Position numbers and translations under genes: made by a program. Source: Flavobacterium amniphilum (GTDB taxonomy: Bacteria; Bacteroidota; Bacteroidia; Flavobacteriales; Flavobacteriaceae). From it: a stretch of 64,000 bases of DNA. Positions 15,412-23,748 of the stretch are shown piece by piece; position 1 is the first letter of the stretch, and every line of letters starts with the position of its first letter. The stretch is from assembly GCF_023634845.1 (NCBI RefSeq), contig NZ_JAMLJL010000005.1, positions 211,346 to 275,345 of the forward strand, in the 5' to 3' direction. The notes under the pieces are model-generated. The model saw only the letters and a list, made by a program, of their open reading frames with translations, was not told the origin of the DNA and made no database searches.

Positions 15412-17793
15412 GTGAGTCTCGAAAAGAAAATAACAACTCTTATCAGTTGGTTTTTGTCTCGTCCGAAAACTTCGGGATTCATTGTATTTATCTCGTTCCT
15501 GTCCATTTTAAGTCTCAGTATTTTTTTCCGTTATCAAATATCCGAAGAGAATCAAAAGCACGAAATGAGCAACATCCTGAATGTTGTCAAAAAAAACCTG
15601 GAACAAAGCTTAAAAAACAATTACGCAGCCGTAATTACACTCGCTTTATCAATTAATGATTCCGGGGAACCTAAAAATTTTGAAGAAATAGCCGAAAACT
15701 TAGTCAGCAGTTACGACAACATTAATGCCGTACAGTTAGTTCCCGGCGGTGTCATCAAATACACATACCCTTTAAAAGGCAATGAAGCGGCAACCAATTT
15801 TGACATACTGCACCACCCGCTTCACCGCAAAGCCGCATTAAAAGCCATTCAGACCAAATCGATGTATTTTTCAGGGCCGGTTGAACTCAAACAGGGCGGA
15901 CTCGGAGTTGTGGGCCGTCTACCGATTTTCAAAAAAGGGAAATTCTGGGGATTTTCTGCCGTAATCGTAAAATTTGATACGTTTATCAAATCAACCGGTA
16001 TCAGTTCCTTCAAAAGCGATAAATATTATTTCCAGCTATCCAAAATCAATCCGGTAACGGGTAAAAAAGAATTTTTCCTTGATGATAAATCTGATTTCAG
16101 TGATAAAACATTCAAAGTTGTTGATATTCCGGAAGGCGACTGGAAATTATACATTGTCTCCAGAAGCAAATCACATCAGACCGAATTCATCCCACTTTTT
16201 ACTTTTGCTTTTTTATTAAGTCTTCTTTCAGGCTTATTCGCCAATACTTTATTAAAAAAACCGGCTGAATTACAGCAATTGGTAAACATTCAGACCGAAA
16301 AACTGACGCAAAGTGAATTCCTTTTCAAATCGATATTCGAGCATGCCGGCTTGGGAATCATCCATACCAATTCGGCTACCGGGGATTTTATCGACATGAA
16401 TGATAAATTTTGTGAACTCATCGGCTACAGCCATGAGGAACTCAAAAAAATGAATTTCATGATGATTACCCATCCCGATGATCTGGAAGGTGATCTTGAA
16501 AACATGAACAAACTCCGCAACGGTGAAATTGATCAGTTCTCGATGGAGAAAAGATACTTCCACAAAAGCGGAAAAATAATCTGGGCACGCATTACCATTT
16601 CTCCTTTATGGGAACAAAATAAAAATTCAAACAGTCACATTGCCATTATTGAAGATATTTCGAAAAGGAAAGAAACCGAAAAGGAAATACTGGAATCCAA
16701 ACAGAAAATCAACGATATTATCGACAGTATTGACGGTGTCGTTTGGGAAGGAAATTCAAATGATCCCGGCGTAAGCTTTGTAAGTAAAAAATCGATGGAT
16801 ATTTTAGGGTACACCCCTGAAGAATGGATTGCCGATGAAATGTTCTGGCGTAAAATCATCCATCCGGAAGACCGTGACTGGGTTATTGACTACAGCAATC
16901 AGTGCGCGCGTGACAAAACGCCTTTCGATTTTGAATACAGAATGATCCACAAAAACGGAAACACCGTTTGGGTACGTGACATTGTGAGTGTTTACCACGA
17001 AGAAAAAACCACCACAAGATTCCGTGGTATCTTAATTGACATTACCCGTTCAAAACAATTTGAAATCGACCTGAACAATTCGTTAAAGCTCGTTACCGAA
17101 CAAAACAAACGACTCCTGAATTTTTCACACATCGTATCGCACAACCTGCGTTCACACACCAGCAACATTGAATCTTTGATTAATCTTATCGAAACCAGTG
17201 ACGATGAAGACGAACGTAATGAAATGATGGGACTGTTGAAATCGGTTTCAGAGACTTTGAGCCAGACTATGGATAACCTGAATGACGTTGTATCCATCCA
17301 GACCAATATTGATCAGGTAGTCGAACATCTCAACCTGAATCATTATATCAATAAAACACTCGAGGTATTACACAACCAGATCAGTAAAACGGAGGCAATC
17401 ATTATAAATTCTATCCCTGACAGTTCTATGGTGTATTTCAATCCGGCCTATCTGGAAAGTGTATTGCTTAATTTCATTTCAAATTCCATCCGTTATAAAC
17501 ATCCGAACAGAAAACCTGAAATTAAATTGCATTCGTATACTGAAAACAATTATCTTGTGCTGGAAATTTCTGACAATGGCATCGGTATCGATTTGAAGCG
17601 AAACGGAAAAAAATTATTCGGTTTGTACAAAACGTTTACCAGTAATATCGAATCACGCGGAATTGGGCTTTTCATTACCAAAAACCAAGTGGATGCCATG
17701 AAAGGTAAAATTGAAGTTGAGAGCAAACTAAACGAAGGAACAACATTCAAAATTTATTTTAATAATGCGGCAAAAGAGGATATACATCATTGA
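15412..17793 (+). CDS. CHASE-PAS-PAS sensor histidine kinase
   Basis: A 793-residue kinase starting at GTG. Order of parts: transmembrane helix (about 22-40), extracytoplasmic CHASE-type sensor (about 60-245; AVQLVPGGVIKYTYPLKGNE, then HPLHRKAALKA), second helix (about 258-280), PAS 1 (about 303-415; FEHAGLGIIHTN), PAS 2 (about 434-545; WVRDIVSVYHEE), a HisKA-like helix with HIVSHNLRSH, and an HATPase (DNGIGID, RGIGLFITK). The phospho-accepting His is in SHNLRSH, around residue 576. CHASE domains bind small extracellular ligands; which one is unknown. It overlaps the response regulator gene by 29 bp, so the two are coupled. Confidence 0.88.
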   Translation: MSLEKKITTLISWFLSRPKTSGFIVFISFLSILSLSIFFRYQISEENQKHEMSNILNVVKKNLEQSLKNNYAAVITLALSINDSGEPKNFEEIAENLVSSYDNINAVQLVPGGVIKYTYPLKGNEAATNFDILHHPLHRKAALKAIQTKSMYFSGPVELKQGGLGVVGRLPIFKKGKFWGFSAVIVKFDTFIKSTGISSFKSDKYYFQLSKINPVTGKKEFFLDDKSDFSDKTFKVVDIPEGDWKLYIVSRSKSHQTEFIPLFTFAFLLSLLSGLFANTLLKKPAELQQLVNIQTEKLTQSEFLFKSIFEHAGLGIIHTNSATGDFIDMNDKFCELIGYSHEELKKMNFMMITHPDDLEGDLENMNKLRNGEIDQFSMEKRYFHKSGKIIWARITISPLWEQNKNSNSHIAIIEDISKRKETEKEILESKQKINDIIDSIDGVVWEGNSNDPGVSFVSKKSMDILGYTPEEWIADEMFWRKIIHPEDRDWVIDYSNQCARDKTPFDFEYRMIHKNGNTVWVRDIVSVYHEEKTTTRFRGILIDITRSKQFEIDLNNSLKLVTEQNKRLLNFSHIVSHNLRSHTSNIESLINLIETSDDEDERNEMMGLLKSVSETLSQTMDNLNDVVSIQTNIDQVVEHLNLNHYINKTLEVLHNQISKTEAIIINSIPDSSMVYFNPAYLESVLLNFISNSIRYKHPNRKPEIKLHSYTENNYLVLEISDNGIGIDLKRNGKKLFGLYKTFTSNIESRGIGLFITKNQVDAMKGKIEVESKLNEGTTFKIYFNNAAKEDIHH

Positions 17794-18148
17794 TGATGAC
17801 CCTATTTACAAATTGGTGACCAATAAACTCATTAAAAAGATCGAACTTTTTAGTGAAACTAAGGAATTTGCCAATGGAAGCGAAGCATTAAATTATTTTG
17901 AATCTACCACCGATTTCCCCGATATCCTCCTGCTCGATCTGGAAATGCCCGAAATGGACGGCTGGGAATTCCTGGATGAGTTTTGCCAACTCAAGAAAGA
18001 CATGAACAAATGCAGTACCATTTACATTGCCAGTTCCTCCATTGCTTCAGAAGATAAGATCAAAGCAAAAAAATACAAATGCGTCAAAGACTTTTTGAGC
18101 AAACCCATTAATTTAGATAAATTAGAAAAGATAGCCGCACAGGATTAG
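17765..18148 (+). CDS. Single-domain response regulator
   Basis: A 127-residue CheY-like receiver with no output domain. Acidic pocket D10-D12 (IIDDDP), phospho-acceptor D58 in LLLDLEMPEMDG, switch Ser in ASSS and K113 in LSKPI. It starts within the 3' end of the kinase gene at 17765, which makes it the obvious partner. The rcp1/CheY-type partner of PAS-rich kinases often works through protein contacts or a phosphorelay rather than DNA binding. Confidence 0.92.
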   Translation: MRQKRIYIIDDDPIYKLVTNKLIKKIELFSETKEFANGSEALNYFESTTDFPDILLLDLEMPEMDGWEFLDEFCQLKKDMNKCSTIYIASSSIASEDKIKAKKYKCVKDFLSKPINLDKLEKIAAQD

Positions 18149-18150
18149 TG

Positions 18151-18158
18151 TATATTTG
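18151..18158 (+). promoter_or_regulatory. -7 box of the pentapeptide gene
   Basis: TATATTTG begins three bases after the preceding stop and ends 15 bases before the ATG at 18174, giving the pentapeptide gene its own promoter. Confidence 0.6.
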
Positions 18159-18173
18159 CATTAAATTTTTTCT

Positions 18174-18746
18174 ATGGCCTCTGAATTTATCTACGACAAA
18201 GAATACAACAACATAGCTTATTCCAAATACGAAATCAACCACAATGAATACGAGAACTGTATTTTCAACCATTGTGATTTCACCGAAGCTACTTTTACAG
18301 GTGCAACATTTGTTGACTGTACTTTCAACCATTGTAATTTTAAAGAATCCAAAATAGGACACGTAGGTTTACGCGGCATCCAGTTCAATGACTGCAATTT
18401 TACAGGCGTCAACTTTGCCATGACTGACCAGAAGATTTACGAATTCCATTTCACCAACTGTCTGCTGGATTATTCCATGTTTTACAAACTGAAATTGAAA
18501 CGCATGCAGTTTACCAATTGCAGTATGGTTTCGGTAGATTTTATGGAAAGTGACCTGACCGAAGCCTTATTTGACAACTGCAATTTACGTCTGGCTGTTT
18601 TTTCGGATACAAATTTAACCAAGACCGATTTTTACACCAGCCAGAATTTTTCGATCCATCCGGTGAAAAACAAAATCAAAAAGGCCATTTTCTCGAATGA
18701 AAATGTAAAAGGGTTACTGGAGCATTTTGAAGTGATTATTAAATAG
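18174..18746 (+). CDS. Pentapeptide repeat protein, Qnr/McbG-like
   Basis: A 190-residue protein made largely of A(D/N)LxF-type pentapeptides (CIFNHCDFTEATFTGATF, CNFTGVNFAM, SDLTEALFDNCNLRLAVF). These fold into a right-handed quadrilateral beta-helix. A break around residues 60-85 (HVGLRG, TDQKIYEF) and a C-terminal capping helix recall Qnr proteins, which mimic DNA and protect gyrase from quinolones. Many flavobacteria have a chromosomal homologue of this size. Gyrase protection is a possibility, not shown. Numerous Cys residues occur at repeat corners. Confidence 0.8.
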   Translation: MASEFIYDKEYNNIAYSKYEINHNEYENCIFNHCDFTEATFTGATFVDCTFNHCNFKESKIGHVGLRGIQFNDCNFTGVNFAMTDQKIYEFHFTNCLLDYSMFYKLKLKRMQFTNCSMVSVDFMESDLTEALFDNCNLRLAVFSDTNLTKTDFYTSQNFSIHPVKNKIKKAIFSNENVKGLLEHFEVIIK

Positions 18747-18747
18747 A

Positions 18748-18779
18748 GTTATGAGTTATAAGTTATGAGTTATGAGTTG
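18748..18779. repeat. GTTATRA heptamer array (short)
   Basis: About four and a half tandem copies of the 7-mer GTTATGA/GTTATAA. The same microsatellite occurs at 37801-37830, 42541-42660 and 45281-45310. Confidence 0.8.
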
Positions 18780-18794
18780 AAGGAATAACAAAAC

Positions 18795-18872
18795 TGTGGC
18801 AAAAAGGTTTTCAAAAACGAAATTGCCACAAAAGTTGTGGCAAAAAGAAAATTAAAAATGAAATTGCCACAA
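18795..18872 (-). repeat. GTGGCAA double-hairpin repeat, copy 1
   Basis: Reverse-oriented copy of a ~77-bp element made of two hairpins. Each has TGTGGCAA at one end and TTGCCACA at the other, joined by AACTTT. Other copies: 23357-23433, 29651-29727, 37947-37982 (half), 43239-43275 (half), 45458-45534, 49892-49968 and 62667-62743. Confidence 0.9.
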
Positions 18873-18894
18873 CATTTTTCAATCAAAAGAATAA

Positions 18895-18925
18895 AAAAAT
18901 CCGGAGTTGAAGCTCCGGATTTTTA
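18895..18925. terminator. Terminator of the amidase operon
   Basis: AAAAATCCGGAG and CTCCGGATTTTT around TTGAAG, just downstream of the minus-strand amidase stop. Confidence 0.85.
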
Positions 18926-18931
18926 TTTCAA

Positions 18932-20404
18932 TTAATTCTTCACGATCTTTCGTATAAATTCCTGATAATCAGCAGTTATACGCATCACATATACACCTTT
19001 GGCCAAGATACTGACATTAATCGTTTCCGGAGCCTGCCCGTTCGTCATTTTAAATGATTTTTCATATACCATTTTACCGTTCACATCCACAATCAGCACC
19101 TCCATTTTGTTTACTGACAGATTGTTTAATTCAATGGAAACCAGTCCGTCTGTTGGGTTAGGATAAACTTTCAGTTTAGCATCATTTGACACAACACTGT
19201 CACTTCCCTCCTCTTCTTTGGCACAACTTATTGCCGTAACCGAAAGTGTACCGTTCGAATTATTGATTGTCCCGGCGCTGTTCTTCGCTTTGATATAATA
19301 GGTGTAAGTACTACCGGCCGTGATCAGATACGTATTCAGGAATGAAGTTGTGGTCAGATCCGGCGCATACAAATTACCGTTGCGGTAAATATCATAACTC
19401 GTTGCATTCGCAGATGCCGTCCATGTCAGATTGATTGCACTAGTTGAACCGCTGCAGGTTGGCGTTGCCGTAATGGTAAAACTACCCGGAGGACAGGTTG
19501 GCGCCACACCGGAAAGCGTTCCGTTCGAATTAGTCGTTTGCGTTGCCCCGGCATTTTTAGCTTTCACATAATAGGAATAGCTTGTACCCGAAGTTACCAC
19601 CGTATTAGTATACTGTGTACCCGTAATCCCGCTGGCGTATAAAGCTCCGTTCCGGTAAATATCATACGAAGTCGCATTAGCCGAAGTTGTCCAGTTCAAA
19701 CGGATTCTGGTGCTCGTACCGCTGCATTCCGGAGTCAGGGTAAGCGAGAATGCTCCCGGAGCCGGAGTTGCCGAGCACGTCAGGTTCAGATTAGACTTCA
19801 ACGCGTTGAAATATGCCTGTGCAAAATTAGCCCTCCAGGTTGTACTCGTCAGTTTTGCCGCATCGGCAGCTGTATCCACAAAACCAATTTCATTCAGACA
19901 TCCTGTTGCCGACGAATAACGCAATACCCCAAGATGGTACGCCAGGAAACTGTTGTCCTCCACACAACGACGGTTGGCCCATGAACCGTAGCTCACCATA
20001 TCCGCCTGAATTTTTTGGGAGAAAGCAATATCCGGAGCTGTTGTGGTATCATCATACGTACAGTAAAACGTTTCGGTTCCGGTTCCGCCGCCGGCATTAC
20101 AGTGAATACTCAAAAAGCGGTCGGCGTTCCAGTTATTCGACATCGTTGCTCTCTGGTTGACCGAGATCCATCCGTTCAGATTAGTCGTACGGGTCATGTG
20201 CACCGCCCAGGCACAACTGTTCTGTATTAAAGTCCGCGTGCGCAATCCCACATCAAGCGAAGTTTCGATTTCGGTGGCAGTTCTTCCGTCCGGATTATCC
20301 GAAGTTGTGGCGCCGTATCCATGTCCGGGATCAATCACAACAATCTGGGCATTTGCAAAAGCAGCAAAGGCCATCACAAAAATATAGCTACATAGTTTTT
20401 TCAT
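18932..20404 (-). CDS. T9SS-secreted N-acetylmuramoyl-L-alanine amidase
   Basis: A 490-residue protein: signal peptide (1-19), Amidase_3 catalytic domain (about 20-210), two fibronectin type III-like domains (about 215-300 and 310-395, both with ATSYDIYRNG), and a type A T9SS sorting domain (about 415-490; LKVYPNPTDGLVSIEL, KGVYVMRI). The zinc ligands are the His of DPGHG, a Glu in TATEIETSLD, and the His of SIHCNAG, with ECNEIGF-like LNEIGFVD supplying the catalytic Glu. Family enzymes cleave the bond between muramic acid and the stem peptide. Export by T9SS implies action on other cells' peptidoglycan or at the cell surface. Confidence 0.9.
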   Translation of the reverse strand: MKKLCSYIFVMAFAAFANAQIVVIDPGHGYGATTSDNPDGRTATEIETSLDVGLRTRTLIQNSCAWAVHMTRTTNLNGWISVNQRATMSNNWNADRFLSIHCNAGGGTGTETFYCTYDDTTTAPDIAFSQKIQADMVSYGSWANRRCVEDNSFLAYHLGVLRYSSATGCLNEIGFVDTAADAAKLTSTTWRANFAQAYFNALKSNLNLTCSATPAPGAFSLTLTPECSGTSTRIRLNWTTSANATSYDIYRNGALYASGITGTQYTNTVVTSGTSYSYYVKAKNAGATQTTNSNGTLSGVAPTCPPGSFTITATPTCSGSTSAINLTWTASANATSYDIYRNGNLYAPDLTTTSFLNTYLITAGSTYTYYIKAKNSAGTINNSNGTLSVTAISCAKEEEGSDSVVSNDAKLKVYPNPTDGLVSIELNNLSVNKMEVLIVDVNGKMVYEKSFKMTNGQAPETINVSILAKGVYVMRITADYQEFIRKIVKN

Positions 20405-21249
20405 CAGAATTTAATTTTAGAAGTAAATATTTGTCCGGTTCTGTCATCTGCAAAAATCAGATTGTCTTCCCCATAGAAAGCCGGAAACATTTCAAAAGTC
20501 TTTTCGGTAGCGGTAATTTTTTCCGTTGTCCCTTTTTCGGTATCAAACAAATACAATTCCGAATTGCTTACCGTATGCCCGTCGGTACTTTCATCCAAAA
20601 AACCCAACAGATACTTATCATCATTGGACCATCCGGTTATGAGTCCGCTCCCGATTCTTTTTCCTTTGGCCGAACCGTCTATCGGATACACATAAATATC
20701 AGCACCGTTATGCACGGCCACTTTAGTTCCGTCATGCGATAAAACCGCATTGTAAAATTGCCCTTCGTCATTGGTTACGATCCATTTTTTGGAAGTAGCC
20801 AGATCAATTGCTTCGATTTTAAGTGTGGCAATATTGGTATACACCACCACACCTTTATCATTCCCTTTGTAGGACGGCAGGTAATTGTGGTTCAGTTCTG
20901 TTTTTGAAGCTGCACCTTTAACAATATCATACTTCATGACATACGAATTCATTACGTAATCACCTTCGGCTCTCTCCTTATAATAAAAGGACTGGCTGTC
21001 CTGACTCCAGGCATATCCATAGCCACTGCCTTCCTGTTTTGAGACAGCTGCAATTTTCCCGGAATTCAGTTCCAGAATATACACCCCATGGAAATGTTCC
21101 CCTGTGAGTAAGGCATACTTCCCGGACGGTGAAACTACCGGGTTCGTGTAAAACCCTGATTTTGTTATTGCTTTGATTTCGGTCATTCCCTGGGAAAAAG
21201 CACTCCATCCCGATAAGACCAGCAATAATTGCAATACGATTCTTTTCAT
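20404..21249 (-). CDS. Secreted TolB-like beta-propeller protein
   Basis: A 281-residue protein with a signal peptide (MKRIVLQLLLVLSGWSAFSQ). It has repeated PD40/TolB-like blades, for example NPVVSPSGKYALLTGE, YAWSQDSQSFYYKE, AVLSHDGTKVAVHNGADIYVYPI and TGWSNDDKYLLGFLDES. Such six- or seven-bladed propellers mediate protein or peptidoglycan-associated contacts in the periplasm. The stop overlaps the start of the amidase gene (TGATG), so the two are co-translated and probably act together. Confidence 0.8.
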   Translation of the reverse strand: MKRIVLQLLLVLSGWSAFSQGMTEIKAITKSGFYTNPVVSPSGKYALLTGEHFHGVYILELNSGKIAAVSKQEGSGYGYAWSQDSQSFYYKERAEGDYVMNSYVMKYDIVKGAASKTELNHNYLPSYKGNDKGVVVYTNIATLKIEAIDLATSKKWIVTNDEGQFYNAVLSHDGTKVAVHNGADIYVYPIDGSAKGKRIGSGLITGWSNDDKYLLGFLDESTDGHTVSNSELYLFDTEKGTTEKITATEKTFEMFPAFYGEDNLIFADDRTGQIFTSKIKF

Positions 21250-21417
21250 AATTTTTTAATTTAAGTTTTTTGTTTCAACAAATCTATAAAAAAGAATTTT
21301 CCTACAAACATTTTTTCAACCAACTGATAAACAATAAACAAGACATAACACAAACTTAAATTTTAATTTGAAGTTAAAACAGGTGTTTATACGTATTCCC
21401 ACAATTTTCCGGCTCGA

Positions 21418-21425
21418 TAATTTTG
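21418..21425 (+). promoter_or_regulatory. -7 box of the haem-motif lipoprotein gene
   Basis: TAATTTTG lies 30 bases before the ATG at 21456. Confidence 0.55.
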
Positions 21426-21455
21426 TTAACAATACAATCGAAAACTAAAACAAAC

Positions 21456-22937
21456 ATGAAAAAGAACAATCTAAAGTTTGCAACCGGACTCATCGCTTTG
21501 ATTTTCCTTGCATCCTGTAAACCGAAAAACGAAGAATACGCCATGATTCCGAATGATGTGGATACCACCTGCACCGTTTCGCAATCAGAGTTCAATTCCT
21601 GGTTTGTAAGCGGTACTGCAGCAGAGAACGGAGCCGTAAACCCGGCTAACAGTGTTGACTTTGTACACAATGACAATTGTGATTTTTACAAATGGTCAGC
21701 GCAAATGTTTTTATGGATCACCTCTCCCGAATACGGAGCAGGGACAACGATGGAATCTCCGGTTTTTTACACCGTTTCCCCTAAAGAAGCCGATGGTAAA
21801 CGCCATTTGGTTCCCCACAAAAAAGGAGTTTTACTGCGTGCCATGGCCAATGTTGAAAAAACCAGAAGAATCAACAGTGAGGAAGGTCAGGCTACCGATG
21901 ACGTGTTAATGGACCGCAACGGTAATCTGGTGTACTACATCTCTATGGTGAATGATGTGTATGCCCAGTTCCTTACCGGTGTAAAAGATAATAAACTGAA
22001 CGGTAACACTTTCCCGACGACTGCCGCACAACGTGACAGTATCTTTGCGTATGCCAAAGCAAACGGTGTGACTTTAAAAGACCCGAATGCACTGGCCATC
22101 GAATTGAAAACATCATGGGTAGTGGCCGAGACACTGAAAGATGCCAAAGATTATGTAACCATCGATGCAATTATACCGACGTATACCAAATCGGATACAG
22201 TGTGGACCATCAAAGGAGAGCGCAAAGCAAAACTGGCGTTGATCGGAATGCACATCGTGGGCAGTACATCAGGGCATCCTGAAATGGTATGGGCTACATT
22301 CGAGCACCACAAAAACGCTCCGAATGCTTCTTACCAATACATCAACAACAAGCAGGAAACCAAAACAGTTCCCGCAGACGGCGGTAAAGACTGGTTATTG
22401 AATACTGACGCCAAAGACACTGCGGTTAACATCAGCCACATGAAGTTCTATACCGATACCGTTACCAATACATCCTATATTAAAAACACACCGGGCTACA
22501 CGATCAGTCCGAGTAACACCCAGAAAACAAAACCTTGGGGTGTGGCGTATTCCGGACAGCCTAATGCCGAGAATCCGACAGCTGCGGCTTCCAATACCGA
22601 AATCCTTTCGATTAACTCGTCCATCCAAAAACTTTTACCGGGCAACGACGTCAGAAAAAGATATTTACTATTGGGGGCAACCTGGACCGATGGCGGTGCC
22701 GGACCTGACGGAACAAGTTACTCACCAACCAATACACAGGCCGGAACGGCAATCGGTACGAGCCAGTTGGCCAACAGTACCATGGAAACCTATATCCAGA
22801 ACGGAACCGGATACAGTAAAAACGGAACCTGCTTCTACTGTCATTCCAATAATGGCGGACTCCAGCCGGGTGATTTGAGCCACGTGTTCAATGCCATCCT
22901 TCCGTTACCCAACCGTAATAAAACACCAATTAAATAA
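21456..22937 (+). CDS. Large lipoprotein with CxxCH haem motif
   Basis: A 493-residue protein. The start at 21456 puts a lipoprotein signal (MKKNNLKFATGLIALIFLASC) right at the N-terminus; an in-frame TTG upstream lies beside the promoter and is rejected. A single CFYCH motif (C459-H463) near the C-terminus, followed by NNGG, fits one covalent haem c. The body has conserved-looking blocks FYKWSAQMFLWITSPEYG and GHPEMVWATFEHH. I do not recognise a characterised family. An oxidoreductase or surface haem protein is the best guess. Confidence 0.7.
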   Translation: MKKNNLKFATGLIALIFLASCKPKNEEYAMIPNDVDTTCTVSQSEFNSWFVSGTAAENGAVNPANSVDFVHNDNCDFYKWSAQMFLWITSPEYGAGTTMESPVFYTVSPKEADGKRHLVPHKKGVLLRAMANVEKTRRINSEEGQATDDVLMDRNGNLVYYISMVNDVYAQFLTGVKDNKLNGNTFPTTAAQRDSIFAYAKANGVTLKDPNALAIELKTSWVVAETLKDAKDYVTIDAIIPTYTKSDTVWTIKGERKAKLALIGMHIVGSTSGHPEMVWATFEHHKNAPNASYQYINNKQETKTVPADGGKDWLLNTDAKDTAVNISHMKFYTDTVTNTSYIKNTPGYTISPSNTQKTKPWGVAYSGQPNAENPTAAASNTEILSINSSIQKLLPGNDVRKRYLLLGATWTDGGAGPDGTSYSPTNTQAGTAIGTSQLANSTMETYIQNGTGYSKNGTCFYCHSNNGGLQPGDLSHVFNAILPLPNRNKTPIK

Positions 22938-22954
22938 GTATCAGCACACATCTG

Positions 22955-22983
22955 AAGAGCGGGGAATTTCCCCGCTTTTTTAT
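22955..22983 (+). terminator. Terminator AGCGGGG/CCCCGCT, copy 1
   Basis: AGCGGGGAATTTCCCCGCT followed by six T. An identical 19-bp hairpin recurs at 29614-29632, so the terminator itself is a repeated sequence. Confidence 0.9.
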
Positions 22984-23040
22984 TTTAAACCATTTTACCA
23001 AGGTTTTACCCAACTACGCAATCCTGATAGCTATCGGGCT

Positions 23041-23292
23041 GTAAAAATTTTACCTGCATCCTCCTTCGTCGGATACGGCTAATTTCCTTTCTTTTGTCTT
23101 GACACAAAAGAAACAAAAAGTCAAGTCTGGGATTTTCAGCGGTCAAATATAGTCTTGAATCCTAAAAGAAAAGAACTCGCCTTTCAGGCTCAAACAGCTT
23201 TTCTTTTTACGGATTCTTCAACTATTTGACACTCGCTTCCAAATCCTAAGACTTTTGTAAATCGTATGTCTTTGACGGGAAAAGAATCTAAA
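23041..23292 (+). repeat. Structured intergenic element, copy A
   Basis: A ~250-bp element seen again at 42847-43161 and 49380-49667, always between genes. It begins TTTTACCTGCATCCTCC and ends near GACGGGAAAAGAATC. Inside, 23142-23230 folds as nested helices: GTCAAATA with TATTTGAC, GAATCC with GGATTC, AAAAGAAAAG with CTTTTCTTTT, and GCCT-TTC-AGGC at the tip. An upstream hairpin TTTCTTTTGT/ACAAAAGAAA is also present. No reading frame is conserved. Confidence 0.85.
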
Positions 23293-23356
23293 TACCAATA
23301 ATCCTTCAATCTGATAATCTAAATGTCTGACAATCCAAAAATCTGACAATCTAATA

Positions 23357-23433
23357 TGTGGCAATTACGTTTTCAATTTTCTTTTTGCCACAACTTTTGT
23401 GGCAATTTCATTTTTGAAAACGAAATTGCCACA
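23357..23433 (+). repeat. GTGGCAA double-hairpin repeat, copy 2
   Basis: Both hairpins are complete. Preceded by an array of CTGATAATCT-like units (23309-23356). Confidence 0.9.
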
Positions 23434-23436
23434 CTC

Positions 23437-23605
23437 TTTTGCCTTCGAGAGCCTCAGGCAACGCATTTCGATGGTCGAGTACTGAGCCTGTCGAAGTATG
23501 GTTACTGAGCCTGTCGAAGTATGAAGCCACATTCCGATACTTATGCCTTCGAGAACCTCAGGCAACGCATTTCGATGGTCGAGTACTGAGCCTGTCGAAG
23601 TATCA
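23437..23605. repeat. Modular palindromes and 23-bp repeats
   Basis: Two copies of the hairpin TTGCCTTCGAGA(G/A)CCTCAGGCAA (each within 20-23 bases) alternate with ACTGAGCCTGTCGAAGTATG units. No gene is present here. Confidence 0.85.
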
Positions 23606-23651
23606 AAATCCAATCTAATAATCTCTTAAAAAAAATCAGTATTTACCGGGA

Positions 23652-23682
23652 TTGTCCTGTACGAATTTATCCCTTATGTTTG
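23652..23682 (+). promoter_or_regulatory. Promoter of rhs locus 1
   Basis: TTG at 23652-23654, 20-bp spacer, TATGTTTG at 23675-23682. The same arrangement and nearly the same sequence precede rhs locus 3 (62875-62905). A leader of about 60 nt follows. Confidence 0.75.
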
Positions 23683-23748
23683 CAACAGATCTTACTGGAT
23701 AAAGACTAACGTAAAAACACCTGCCAAAATCCGAAACACTAAGGCAAG

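Noticed and set aside
18174..18746. Calling the pentapeptide protein a Qnr resistance determinant
   Set aside because: Shorter than Qnr, different loop sequence, and such chromosomal pentapeptide proteins are common in flavobacteria; only similarity of fold is claimed.
19710..20742. Several plus-strand frames opposite the amidase and propeller genes
   Set aside because: Antisense shadows of well-supported minus-strand genes.
23365..23613. Minus-strand frame of 82 codons
   Set aside because: It runs through the GTGGCAA element and 23-bp repeats (peptide STGSVT) and has no promoter or homology pattern of a gene.
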